Shown here piece after piece: positions 56,300 to 64,000 of a stretch of DNA of 64,000 nucleotides. Made by a program: the position numbers and the translations under genes. The stretch lies in assembly GCA_012728855.1 (NCBI GenBank), contig JAAYEH010000045.1:1-64000 (forward strand). Reading direction: 5' to 3'. The first letter of the stretch is position 1; each line of letters opens with the position of its first letter. The DNA is from Rhodopirellula sp. Its GTDB lineage: Bacteria > Planctomycetota > Planctomycetia > Pirellulales > Thermoguttaceae. The notes beneath the pieces are model-generated. The model made no database searches. It was not told where the DNA came from and saw nothing but the letters and a program-made list of their open reading frames with translations.

Positions 56300-58693
56300 T
56301 CATTCTCGCAGCAGGAATATCCGATCCACGTAGACCGCTTCGACTTCGCCCGGATCGCGTTCCACGGGGGCCGCCCAGACGTAGGCCGATTTGCCCAGGC
56401 CGAACACGCCCAGGTCGATCAGCCGGTATTGCTCTCCGCGAATCGCCTCAACCGTCAATTGCTTCGAAACGATCGGGCGACGCTCGGCATCGTCATAGAT
56501 GCCGACGGTCAGCGCCGCGCCCGTCTCGGTTTTCGCGTCGCAACGCACTCGCAGGAACACTCGCCAGCGACTGCTGTCGCTCACGCCGTAGTCGCCCAGC
56601 GGATAGCTGTGGCAGGCCCAGATGCGGTGCGTGTTGGGCATGCGGCGGGCGAAGCCGTTGGAGGCCGCGGCGTCCGGTTCGATGGTGTACAAACCGGGCC
56701 TGGATCGCGGGATGTAGTCGGCCTCCTGGAGATCCAGCCAGTCCTCCCTCGCCCGTCCCTTGCACTGCTCGGGGACATCACCTGCCGGGATCCGCTTCTG
56801 GAGGAAGAACGGGAATTCGTCGCCAAGATCGTTCGGCGCCAAGTGACCCTGCCGATACTCGCCGACATTGTATTGCTTGAGCAGCCGGCGAAACTCCAGT
56901 AGAGCGGCTTGGGGGTCTTCCGGGCCGCGGAACTCCACGCCCTCGCGGCGGGCCTCTCTCCGCAGCGAGTCGTACCGCCGCAGCCAGACGTGATCCAGGG
57001 GGAGTCGCTCGCGGCGGACACGCTCCGCCAACACGGCGTCGCCGGTCACGGCGGCCGCCGCCTCATCGAGGAGACTGGCGGCGCGGTTCAGGTCGCCGAG
57101 CGAGAGCCAGCCGCGGGTGTCGTCCGTGAAGCAGCGGATGGGGATGGCGGCGCGACGTGCGGCGTCGCTCATCAAGTGAATATATTCGGTCAGGTAGGGT
57201 CCGGCCGCTCCGTAGTAACCGTCCATGAACTCGTCGAGCAGCTTCTTTTCGTCGGCCGCGGGAGTCCACAGCAGGTGCGCGAGATACCATGCCCGCAGCC
57301 GCACGAAATCACCGACGCGGCATCCACTGTCCCCCTGCTCGAAAATGCCGATCGCGCCGTGGTCGGCGAAAAAGCGGAGATTCGGCGCCAGCACTTGGAA
57401 GTTGGGATGGGGCAGCAGGTAGCCCCGGAAGTTGGCGACGTAGTCCCAAATGTAAAGCTGCGGGGAAATCGCCGCCCACGCCTGGATGTCTTCGCGAAAG
57501 GAAACATTGGCGGCGTCTTTCCCTTCGGCCAAGGTCTCGGCGAACGAGCACTCGATCGAGCAGAGCCGCACGACCACGTTGCGCCGCGGCCGGACATGCC
57601 GGGGCGGCTTGCGCGTGTACTGGTAAGCGAGCGTTTCGATGAGGATGTCGGGGAACTCCTTCTCCACTTCTTCGGCGACGGCATTGACGAAGTGAATCAA
57701 CGTACCGGCACAGGTGCCCTCCCGCTCATCGATCGCCCGGCACTTTTCGCACTCGCAGTGGCCATCCCAGTCGTTCTGGCTGATGGAGATCATCGTGGCG
57801 CCCGGGTTCGCTAGGATCCGCTCCTTGACCACGCGAATCATTTCGCTGCGCATCTCAATGTTGGTGAGGCACAACTGGGAGTGCTCTTTACGTCGCTCGC
57901 CCTTCACGAGGCTGTACCAATCGGGGTGTTCGTCGAAGTACTTCTCGACCGGCAGCAGACCGTTGATCTGGTAGAACGTATGGACCCAGCCGATCAGTCC
58001 GTTCGGGCCGCCGTACTCCTCCGGAATCGAGTAGTGGTCGTGCCCGTTCAGTCGCATCCGCGCGGAGAATACCCCCATCGCCCGCTGCTCGTCTTCCGTT
58101 ACCAGGCTGTGATTGGTGAAGCAGCCGTCGGAGAGATGCAGGTAGCGGACCGCGCGATCGGCGACCTTGGGAGCGTAAGTAATGTCGAGTTGCGGTACGA
58201 CAAGCGTCGGCCGCTCGGGAATACTCGTTTCGTCGGCCGTCCACCAGCGGATTCCGACGGTGTCCTCGAGAAACGTATAGACGGCATAGAGGCTTCCCCG
58301 GCGCGGATGGCCCGCCAGCACCAGATCGCGGCCGGTGGACTTGATCACGATCGCGTCCGGCGGCAGGGCGGCGGGCTCGAATTCCGGGAGGAGTTTCCGC
58401 GTCAACTTCCCGTCGCCCACAACGATGCGGGGCCGCTTGTCGAGCGAATCGGCCTCGGACACGACCGGCAGCGCGGCGCCGGTCACTTTCGCCAGATGCT
58501 CGCTCAACTCGCGGGCAGCGGTTCGTTCGACCGGCGTTGCCGTGTCTGGGATTACAATCGTGTAGTCGCTCTTGCCGTCGCGAACGAGCGTCAACTCCTG
58601 ATCGGCCGACGCGGCGACTGCAAGGAGCGATAAGAAGGCGAAAACCCAGACGACGATTGCACGACCGGCATATTCACAATGGATAGTCATCAT
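56300..58693 (-). CDS. secreted DUF4838-type (alpha-glucuronidase-like) protein
   Basis: SQNDWDGHCECEKCRAIDEREGTCAGTLIHFVNAVAEEVEKEFPDILIETLAYQYTRKPP; N-terminal signal peptide. Confidence 0.8.
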   Translation of the reverse strand: MMTIHCEYAGRAIVVWVFAFLSLLAVAASADQELTLVRDGKSDYTIVIPDTATPVERTAARELSEHLAKVTGAALPVVSEADSLDKRPRIVVGDGKLTRKLLPEFEPAALPPDAIVIKSTGRDLVLAGHPRRGSLYAVYTFLEDTVGIRWWTADETSIPERPTLVVPQLDITYAPKVADRAVRYLHLSDGCFTNHSLVTEDEQRAMGVFSARMRLNGHDHYSIPEEYGGPNGLIGWVHTFYQINGLLPVEKYFDEHPDWYSLVKGERRKEHSQLCLTNIEMRSEMIRVVKERILANPGATMISISQNDWDGHCECEKCRAIDEREGTCAGTLIHFVNAVAEEVEKEFPDILIETLAYQYTRKPPRHVRPRRNVVVRLCSIECSFAETLAEGKDAANVSFREDIQAWAAISPQLYIWDYVANFRGYLLPHPNFQVLAPNLRFFADHGAIGIFEQGDSGCRVGDFVRLRAWYLAHLLWTPAADEKKLLDEFMDGYYGAAGPYLTEYIHLMSDAARRAAIPIRCFTDDTRGWLSLGDLNRAASLLDEAAAAVTGDAVLAERVRRERLPLDHVWLRRYDSLRREARREGVEFRGPEDPQAALLEFRRLLKQYNVGEYRQGHLAPNDLGDEFPFFLQKRIPAGDVPEQCKGRAREDWLDLQEADYIPRSRPGLYTIEPDAAASNGFARRMPNTHRIWACHSYPLGDYGVSDSSRWRVFLRVRCDAKTETGAALTVGIYDDAERRPIVSKQLTVEAIRGEQYRLIDLGVFGLGKSAYVWAAPVERDPGEVEAVYVDRIFLLRE

Positions 58694-58708
58694 TGCTCCG
58701 GCGAAAGA

Positions 58709-58767
58709 GTACGTCAGGCTTTCCAGCCTGACAGATTGTTGCGGTCAGGCTGGAAAGCCTGACGTAC
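58709..58767. repeat. paired GTACGTCAGGCTTTCCAGCCTGAC palindromes in inverted orientation (family B)
   Basis: GTACGTCAGGCTTTCCAGCCTGAC (58709-58732) and GTCAGGCTGGAAAGCCTGACGTAC (58744-58767). Confidence 0.95.
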
Positions 58768-58884
58768 ACGTGCCCGCCCGGGTCATTAGCGGCGGTCCGG
58801 GACCATTTGTCAACCCGGGCGTGGCGCAAGGAAGGCGGATAGAATGGGAGTGTGTCGAAAGAACGCCGCGGCGAGGAGGTTCTC

Positions 58885-59502
58885 ATGCCCTCACCATTTC
58901 CCGGGATGGACCCGTTTCTGGAATTCCAGGAGTGGGAAGACTTTCATACGAGGTGGAACATCGTTGTCAGCGATCTACTGGCGCCGCGCGTCGAACCGCG
59001 ATACATTGTGCGGGTAGAACGACGCGCGTATGCGGAGTTGCCGATGCCGCAACATCGGCGCGAAGTGTATTTGGTCATCCGCCTGCGCGAGACGATGGAA
59101 GCGGTGACGGTATTGGAGACGTTGTCGCCGCCGAATAAACGCGGCGGTGGCGATGGTCGCCGAGAATACCTGGAGAAGCGACTCGCCGTCTTGCAGACCC
59201 CATCGCACCTGGTCGAATTGGATCTGCTCCGCGGCGGATTGCGATTGCCCATGACAACTCCGCTTCCCCCTGCCGATTACTATGCGATCGTCAGCCGTCG
59301 CGAGCGTCGTCGTAGCGCTGCCGTCTATGCCTGGAGTCTCCGCCATCCGTTACCGACAATCCCCGTACCGCTCAAGGCAGGCGATTCCGACGTGCCGCTC
59401 GACTTGCAGGCCGCCTTCAACATCGTATATGATCGTGCTCGTTACGATTTGTCGCTCGACTACAATAGCGACCTGCAACAGCCACCTGACGAACAGGAGT
59501 GA
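58885..59502 (+). CDS. DUF4058 family protein
   Basis: MPSPFPGMDPFLEFQEWEDFHTRWNIVVSDLLAPRVEPRYIVRVERRAY characteristic N-terminus; start ATG 58885. Confidence 0.88.
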   Translation: MPSPFPGMDPFLEFQEWEDFHTRWNIVVSDLLAPRVEPRYIVRVERRAYAELPMPQHRREVYLVIRLRETMEAVTVLETLSPPNKRGGGDGRREYLEKRLAVLQTPSHLVELDLLRGGLRLPMTTPLPPADYYAIVSRRERRRSAAVYAWSLRHPLPTIPVPLKAGDSDVPLDLQAAFNIVYDRARYDLSLDYNSDLQQPPDEQE

Positions 59503-59506
59503 ATCC

Positions 59507-61735
59507 ATGCACAAAACGAGCAGGCCTCTCCTTCTACCCCGCGAGCTATTCGTCTTGATCCTCCTACCGGTAATCCTCGTCGGATCGCCGACCGCATGGG
59601 CCTCGGATCCCGTGGCCGAGAACGAGTTGACAGCCGCCCACGACCCGAGCTTCGACTCGGTCGGCAGCCACTATCCCGCCATGAAGAACCCGCGCGAAGT
59701 GATCGGCGTGAAAGAGCACCGCGACGAGTTCATCGTCATGCCCGACGCCCGGCTGAACTTCACGCCGTCGCGCGTGGACCACTGGCGCGGACACATCCCG
59801 GAGAAGTCGGGGCATGCCTATTTCAGTGTGGGCAGCGCCGACGCGTGGCTCGGCAAAAGCGGCAGCGGGACCGAGCCGCGGAAGCGATTACTCGGCGGGT
59901 ACATGCCGATCGTAATCGCCGACTTCGACGAGCCGGCGGGATCCGAAACGCCGCTGGAATACGAGCAGACCGCCGTGGCGTGGTCCGAGGGGATGAGCCC
60001 GGACAAGCCGCTGTGGGCCTTCGTGCGGCTAAACGTTTCCAATCCGGGCAACCGCGCCCGCGAAGCGCAGATCGCCTGGCACGTGGATTACGGCGTCGGG
60101 CCGGAGCGGAAGGTTCGCAAGGTCGCCGACTGGAAGTTGAAACTGGCGCCCGGCGCCGAGCAGGCGGTCTGCGGAAAGCTGCCGTTTTTGGACGGCCATG
60201 AAAAGGCCGAAGAGAGTTCCGCCGCGGAATTCGAGCAGCGTCTGGCAGAGGCCGCCCCTTTCTGGGATCGGCTCCTCAACCAGGGCATGCGGATCACCGT
60301 GCCCGAGCAACGCGTCAACGACGCCTACCGCGCCTGGCTGGCCTACACGTTCTTGAACGTCGACAAGGTCGGCGATCGCTACGAACCGCACGACGGCTCG
60401 GGGTTTTACGAGGCCATCTTTGGAATCATGGCCGCGAAGTACTGCAATGCCCTGGGGCTGACGGGTCATCCCGATGAGGCCCGCGCTTACCTCGACTCGC
60501 TGGCGACGCTCATCTCGCCGGAAGGCTGCTTCTTCGTCAGCTTCGGGTTCGTCGACACCGGCACTCTGCTGTGGGTGATGGATCAACATTACCAACTCAC
60601 CGGCGACGAAGCCTGGCTCCACAAGGCTGCCCCGAACATGATCCGGATGTGCGACTGGATCATCAGGAAACGGAAAGAAAGCATGGCCGAACAAGCAGAG
60701 GACTCGGTCTACTACGGGCTGATTCGATCGCGGGTGGGGGTCGACAATCCCGGAACCGACTACAGCTACGTCACCGCCACAAGCCTTTGCACGGGCATGG
60801 AAGCGGCCGTTCGGTCGTTGCGGGCGCTGGGAATGACCGACGACGCGACTCGCATCGAGAAAGAAAGCGCGACCTATCGAGAGGACATCGAGAGATCGAT
60901 GCGCCGAGCGGTGCTCGAACACAACGGCTTGAAGGTTTTGCCCGTCATGCCCGAGACGCACAAGTATTTGAAGCGAGCCGCTTACACCCCGGGCGGCAAG
61001 GAGGACGCCGCGGCCGGTGAGGAGTGCTCCGGCCACGGTTATTATGCCCTCTTCGGCAGCATCGTGCTGGAAACGAAGTTCCTGCCGGCTTCCGACGAAC
61101 GGTTCCGCCTGATTCCGGAACTGCTGGAACAACGCGACGGGCTTCTGATGGGGATGTGTGCGTTCGGGTTGAAAGGCGGCATTGACCACGCCTTCACCTA
61201 CGGCTACTGGATGAACTGTCTGGAGCGCAACGAGGTGAAACGCGTTCTGTTGGGGTTCTACGGCTCGTTGGCCTACGGTATGTCGCGAGACACCTGGTCG
61301 GGCGTCGAGTGTACCAACATGACCAGCGGCGCGAATGCGAGCACCTTGCCGCACCTTCGCTCGGGCACCCAGCAGTTGCGATTGCTGCGGCACATGCTGG
61401 TTCGGGAAGTCGGCAACCGGCTCGTTCTCGCCCAGGCCGCGCCTCAGCAGTGGCTGGCCGATGGAAAAGATGTCGCCGTACACGATGCGCCGACCCACTT
61501 CGGCAAGGTGAGCTACACGATCCACTCGCACGCCGGCGCGGGGCGCATCATCGTGGATCTCGACCCGCCCACGCGGAAGCCGCCCGCGGCCATTGAGTTG
61601 CACCTCCGGCATCCCGACGGTGCGACGATCCGAAGTGTTTCGGTAGACGGCGCGCCGGCGAAGGGCTTCGGCGACGGGAGTATCGTTCTGGAAGGCCTGG
61701 TCCGGCCGGCAAGAATTGACGTCCGCTACCGTTGA
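59507..61735 (+). CDS. secreted (alpha/alpha)6-barrel glycosidase-like protein
   Basis: Signal peptide MHKTSRPLLLPRELFVLILLPVILVGSPTAWA; hairpin-glycosidase-like DGSGFYEAIFGIMAAKYCNALGLTGHPDEARAYLDSL; real start ATG 59507. Confidence 0.7.
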   Translation: MHKTSRPLLLPRELFVLILLPVILVGSPTAWASDPVAENELTAAHDPSFDSVGSHYPAMKNPREVIGVKEHRDEFIVMPDARLNFTPSRVDHWRGHIPEKSGHAYFSVGSADAWLGKSGSGTEPRKRLLGGYMPIVIADFDEPAGSETPLEYEQTAVAWSEGMSPDKPLWAFVRLNVSNPGNRAREAQIAWHVDYGVGPERKVRKVADWKLKLAPGAEQAVCGKLPFLDGHEKAEESSAAEFEQRLAEAAPFWDRLLNQGMRITVPEQRVNDAYRAWLAYTFLNVDKVGDRYEPHDGSGFYEAIFGIMAAKYCNALGLTGHPDEARAYLDSLATLISPEGCFFVSFGFVDTGTLLWVMDQHYQLTGDEAWLHKAAPNMIRMCDWIIRKRKESMAEQAEDSVYYGLIRSRVGVDNPGTDYSYVTATSLCTGMEAAVRSLRALGMTDDATRIEKESATYREDIERSMRRAVLEHNGLKVLPVMPETHKYLKRAAYTPGGKEDAAAGEECSGHGYYALFGSIVLETKFLPASDERFRLIPELLEQRDGLLMGMCAFGLKGGIDHAFTYGYWMNCLERNEVKRVLLGFYGSLAYGMSRDTWSGVECTNMTSGANASTLPHLRSGTQQLRLLRHMLVREVGNRLVLAQAAPQQWLADGKDVAVHDAPTHFGKVSYTIHSHAGAGRIIVDLDPPTRKPPAAIELHLRHPDGATIRSVSVDGAPAKGFGDGSIVLEGLVRPARIDVRYR

Positions 61736-62178
61736 GTTGGCGCCGAAGCACGGCTGCGCCGGCGAAGCGGCCATCGGGCGCGTCGGCCGGGGCGCGTGAA
61801 GTGCGCGGTTATCGTATCCCGCAATGCTGTGGCTGGAAAAGCGGCTGGAAGAGCTTTCGTGCTGCTTTGGCTCCGCCTTCTGCTGTGAGGGTTCCGCGCG
61901 CGGCAGAAGGTATCTTTGCCGAAAACCGCCTACTCGCGGGCGTCTTGCCGCGGGGAGACGGCATTCTCGTTGTGAATGACGGTCAGAACGAGGCTGCCGG
62001 CGCTGTCCACCCGCCGTTTCTGGCGGCATTGCCCCCTTCAATCGCCAACGTTTCCCTGCCCGACAGCACCATTCGTTCCTGACACTTTCTTGCTCTTGTC
62101 CCTGTCTCCTGACTCCCTCCAACGCTCATCCCGCTATGGTGACAAACATCGATCTCACGGCGACCGGCGTTCGCTCAA

Positions 62179-63492
62179 CTAGCTCAACTGCAGCACGATC
62201 CTCCAGAGCACTCGCAGCGCCATCAGCAGAACCAGCAGGAAGCCGATGCCGCCGAGGATATTGACCGGCAGGCGATTTCGCCGCTCGCCCATCACGTCTT
62301 TGCGGTTGGCCAGCCAGAGCATCGCGGCGGCCATCAAGGGGTTGCCCAGTACGGTGAGCGCCTGGCCGAAGATGATGAGATTGACCGGTTTCTGGCCGGT
62401 TCGCAGCGCCAACATGGCCACGACCATGCCGATGAGCATCACGGCGATGGTAAAGATCCGCGGCCATCGCTCGTTCAATCGCGCCGGCTTGCCGATGCCG
62501 TCGGCCAGGATGCTACCGCCGATCATGGCGTTGATCAGGAAAGGATTCATGGCCACGGCCAGCAGCCCGATCACGAACATCGTGTAGGCGGCAGTGCCCA
62601 ACAGCGGTTCCAGTGAAAGGGCCAGCGTGCCGATGTCGTCGGCCGGTTTTCCGAGGATCACGGTGCCGGCCGTGACCATGATGATCATGCTGACCAGCGT
62701 GAGCACACTCACCCCCGCGATCGCGTCGCCCACTCCGCTGCGGTAATCGTCAATCGTCCAGTTCCGCTCGCGGACGAGATTGCCCTGGAAAAACGCCCCG
62801 GCCACCGAAAAGGTCGTTCCCAACAGCGAGGCGATCAAGATCATCGGATCTTCGATCGATCCGCCGACCTTCTGCGGAACCCCCAGCGAAACCGCATCCG
62901 GGATACTGGGGATAAAGCCCTGAACCACTTGAAGCAGATTGGGCCGCGCCAGAACCAGGTTGATGAGGAAGCAGAGCAGGATCACGCCCACCATCACTTT
63001 CATCAGCCGTTCGACGGTCCGATAGATTTCCTTGGAAAAAAAGAGAAAGCCGATAATCAGACCGTTGACGACGACCAGCACCCAGGGAACCGCCGCTTTG
63101 GGAAGAAACGCGCCGGCGGCCGCGCCGAGCGCGAGGTTGTTGGAGAATTGGAATGCCGTACACGTCAACGAAAGCGTGATGCCGATCACAGCCGCGGCCG
63201 GGCGGCCCAGGCGGGCTGCCACGAGCGTGCAGGGGGTGGCTCCGCCTACCACGCCGATGCGGGCACCCATCGTCGTGAACGTGCCCATCAACAGTCCGGT
63301 TAGCAGCAACAGCCAGATCAGCTCGTAGCGGTAGTTCGCCCCGACATTGGAACTGATCAACAGACTTCCGGGGCCGAACACGACGCACGCCGTAATCAAT
63401 GCGGGACCGAGCGACCGCCACCAAGGGGGGCGCGGTGGACGTGCCGGCTTTTCCATCTCACTCGCCATCGGACTGCTCCTGACAGGGGACAC
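62179..63492 (-). CDS. Nramp-family divalent metal transporter
   Basis: LGPALITACVVFGPGSLLISSNVGANYRYELIWLLLLTGLLMGTFTTMGARIGVV; ~11 hydrophobic segments. Confidence 0.82.
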   Translation of the reverse strand: MSPVRSSPMASEMEKPARPPRPPWWRSLGPALITACVVFGPGSLLISSNVGANYRYELIWLLLLTGLLMGTFTTMGARIGVVGGATPCTLVAARLGRPAAAVIGITLSLTCTAFQFSNNLALGAAAGAFLPKAAVPWVLVVVNGLIIGFLFFSKEIYRTVERLMKVMVGVILLCFLINLVLARPNLLQVVQGFIPSIPDAVSLGVPQKVGGSIEDPMILIASLLGTTFSVAGAFFQGNLVRERNWTIDDYRSGVGDAIAGVSVLTLVSMIIMVTAGTVILGKPADDIGTLALSLEPLLGTAAYTMFVIGLLAVAMNPFLINAMIGGSILADGIGKPARLNERWPRIFTIAVMLIGMVVAMLALRTGQKPVNLIIFGQALTVLGNPLMAAAMLWLANRKDVMGERRNRLPVNILGGIGFLLVLLMALRVLWRIVLQLS

Positions 63493-63519
63493 AAGGTAAG
63501 GCGACCGGCACCCTTTATA

Positions 63520-63539
63520 GTCGCCCGCGCGGGCGACTG
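63520..63539. promoter_or_regulatory. 20-bp perfect palindrome upstream of Nramp gene
   Basis: AGTCGCCCGCGCGGGCGACT, ~28 bp upstream of the annotated start on the minus strand. Confidence 0.5.
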
Positions 63540-63572
63540 CAAGACAGCGTCCCAGCGGCTTCTCGAGACAAG

Positions 63573-63600
63573 TACGTCAGGCTGGAAAGCCTGATGTACC
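63573..63600. repeat. GTACGTCAGGCTGGAAAGCCTGATGTAC palindrome (family B)
   Basis: Same core as 58709-58767. Confidence 0.9.
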
Positions 63601-63685
63601 AAGGAATCGGACTTGCGGGCGGGGGTTCGGCTCGTTACCATCCGCCCCTCATCTCCACCAATCCACGGGCACCGACGTACCGAGC

Positions 63686-64000
63686 ATGAACGATTTGCAC
63701 CGCCGCCCTCCGGCTTCCGACACGATTGCTGAAGAGCATCTTCTCGGGCAGTACATTCCGCTGCATTACCATTACCACATGCTCCAGGACCAGGCGCGAG
63801 TGGGGGCGTTTCGCAATGCGATTGCCGCGGTGGTTCGTCCGGGGGTGAAGGTGCTGGAACTGGGTGGTGGGACCGGCATCCTTTCCTATTTTGCCGCGAA
63901 GAGGGCGGCCAAGGTGTGGTGCGTGGAGCGAAACCCGGCGCTGGTGGACGCGGCGCGGCGGTTTCTTTCCATGAACTCCGGCGGCGAGCGCGTAGAAGTG
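63686..64000 (+). CDS. SAM-dependent methyltransferase, 3'-truncated by window edge
   Basis: MNDLHRRPPASDTIAEEHLLGQYIPLHYHYHMLQDQARVGAFRNAI...VKVLELGGGTGILSYFAAKRAAKVWCVERNP (motif I). Confidence 0.85.
   Translation, partial: MNDLHRRPPASDTIAEEHLLGQYIPLHYHYHMLQDQARVGAFRNAIAAVVRPGVKVLELGGGTGILSYFAAKRAAKVWCVERNPALVDAARRFLSMNSGGERVEV

Noticed and set aside
60029-62122. 697-aa minus-strand ORF
   Set aside because: Antisense to the glycosidase-like gene, which has signal peptide and coherent domain.

Overview
High-GC bacterial chromosome segment. Gene content (many Gfo/Idh/MocA dehydrogenases, some with Tat signals, DUF4058, DUF4838, Uma2, an XylR-like AraC regulator) suggests a planctomycete; that is inference only. 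Core genes: aroC, apt, a sigma-70 factor, and a cmk-plsC-rpsA block. Main accessory loci: (i) a glycyl-radical-enzyme catabolic cluster at 11.5-21.2 kb (GRE, radical SAM activase, three Gfo/Idh dehydrogenases, MFS transporter, divergent XylR/AraC-like regulator); (ii) a fatty-acid-synthase-like cluster at 37.0-43.8 kb with ACP, ketosynthase, FabZ, enoyl reductase, two CrtI-like FAD oxidoreductases and an NAD-dependent epimerase; (iii) a translationally coupled three-gene operon built around an AAA+/ORC-like ATPase at 33.6-36.7 kb, with no system I recognise; (iv) a znuABC-type metal ABC transporter; (v) a run of nuclease-fold ORFs (Uma2, Rpn-like, orphan HsdR-N) at 8.6-11.4 kb. Several palindromic repeat families are scattered through the window: a ~95-100 bp GGGGTCGGGAGTC...GACTCCCGACCCC element (3 full copies plus fragments), GTCAGGCTTTCCAGCCTGAC-type palindromes, TTGCCGAGC-loop palindromes, a nested 102 bp inverted repeat, and a strictly 7-bp-periodic CTAAGNN array. 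In at least three genes the stop codon lies inside a repeat. A REP-associated-type Y1 transposase lies at 24.1 kb. A decayed zone (28.2-30.7 kb) holds an IS110 remnant, an internally deleted MscS gene and an orphan transposon end. No tRNA, rRNA or CRISPR array was recognised. All family assignments are by reading the translations; no searches were run.
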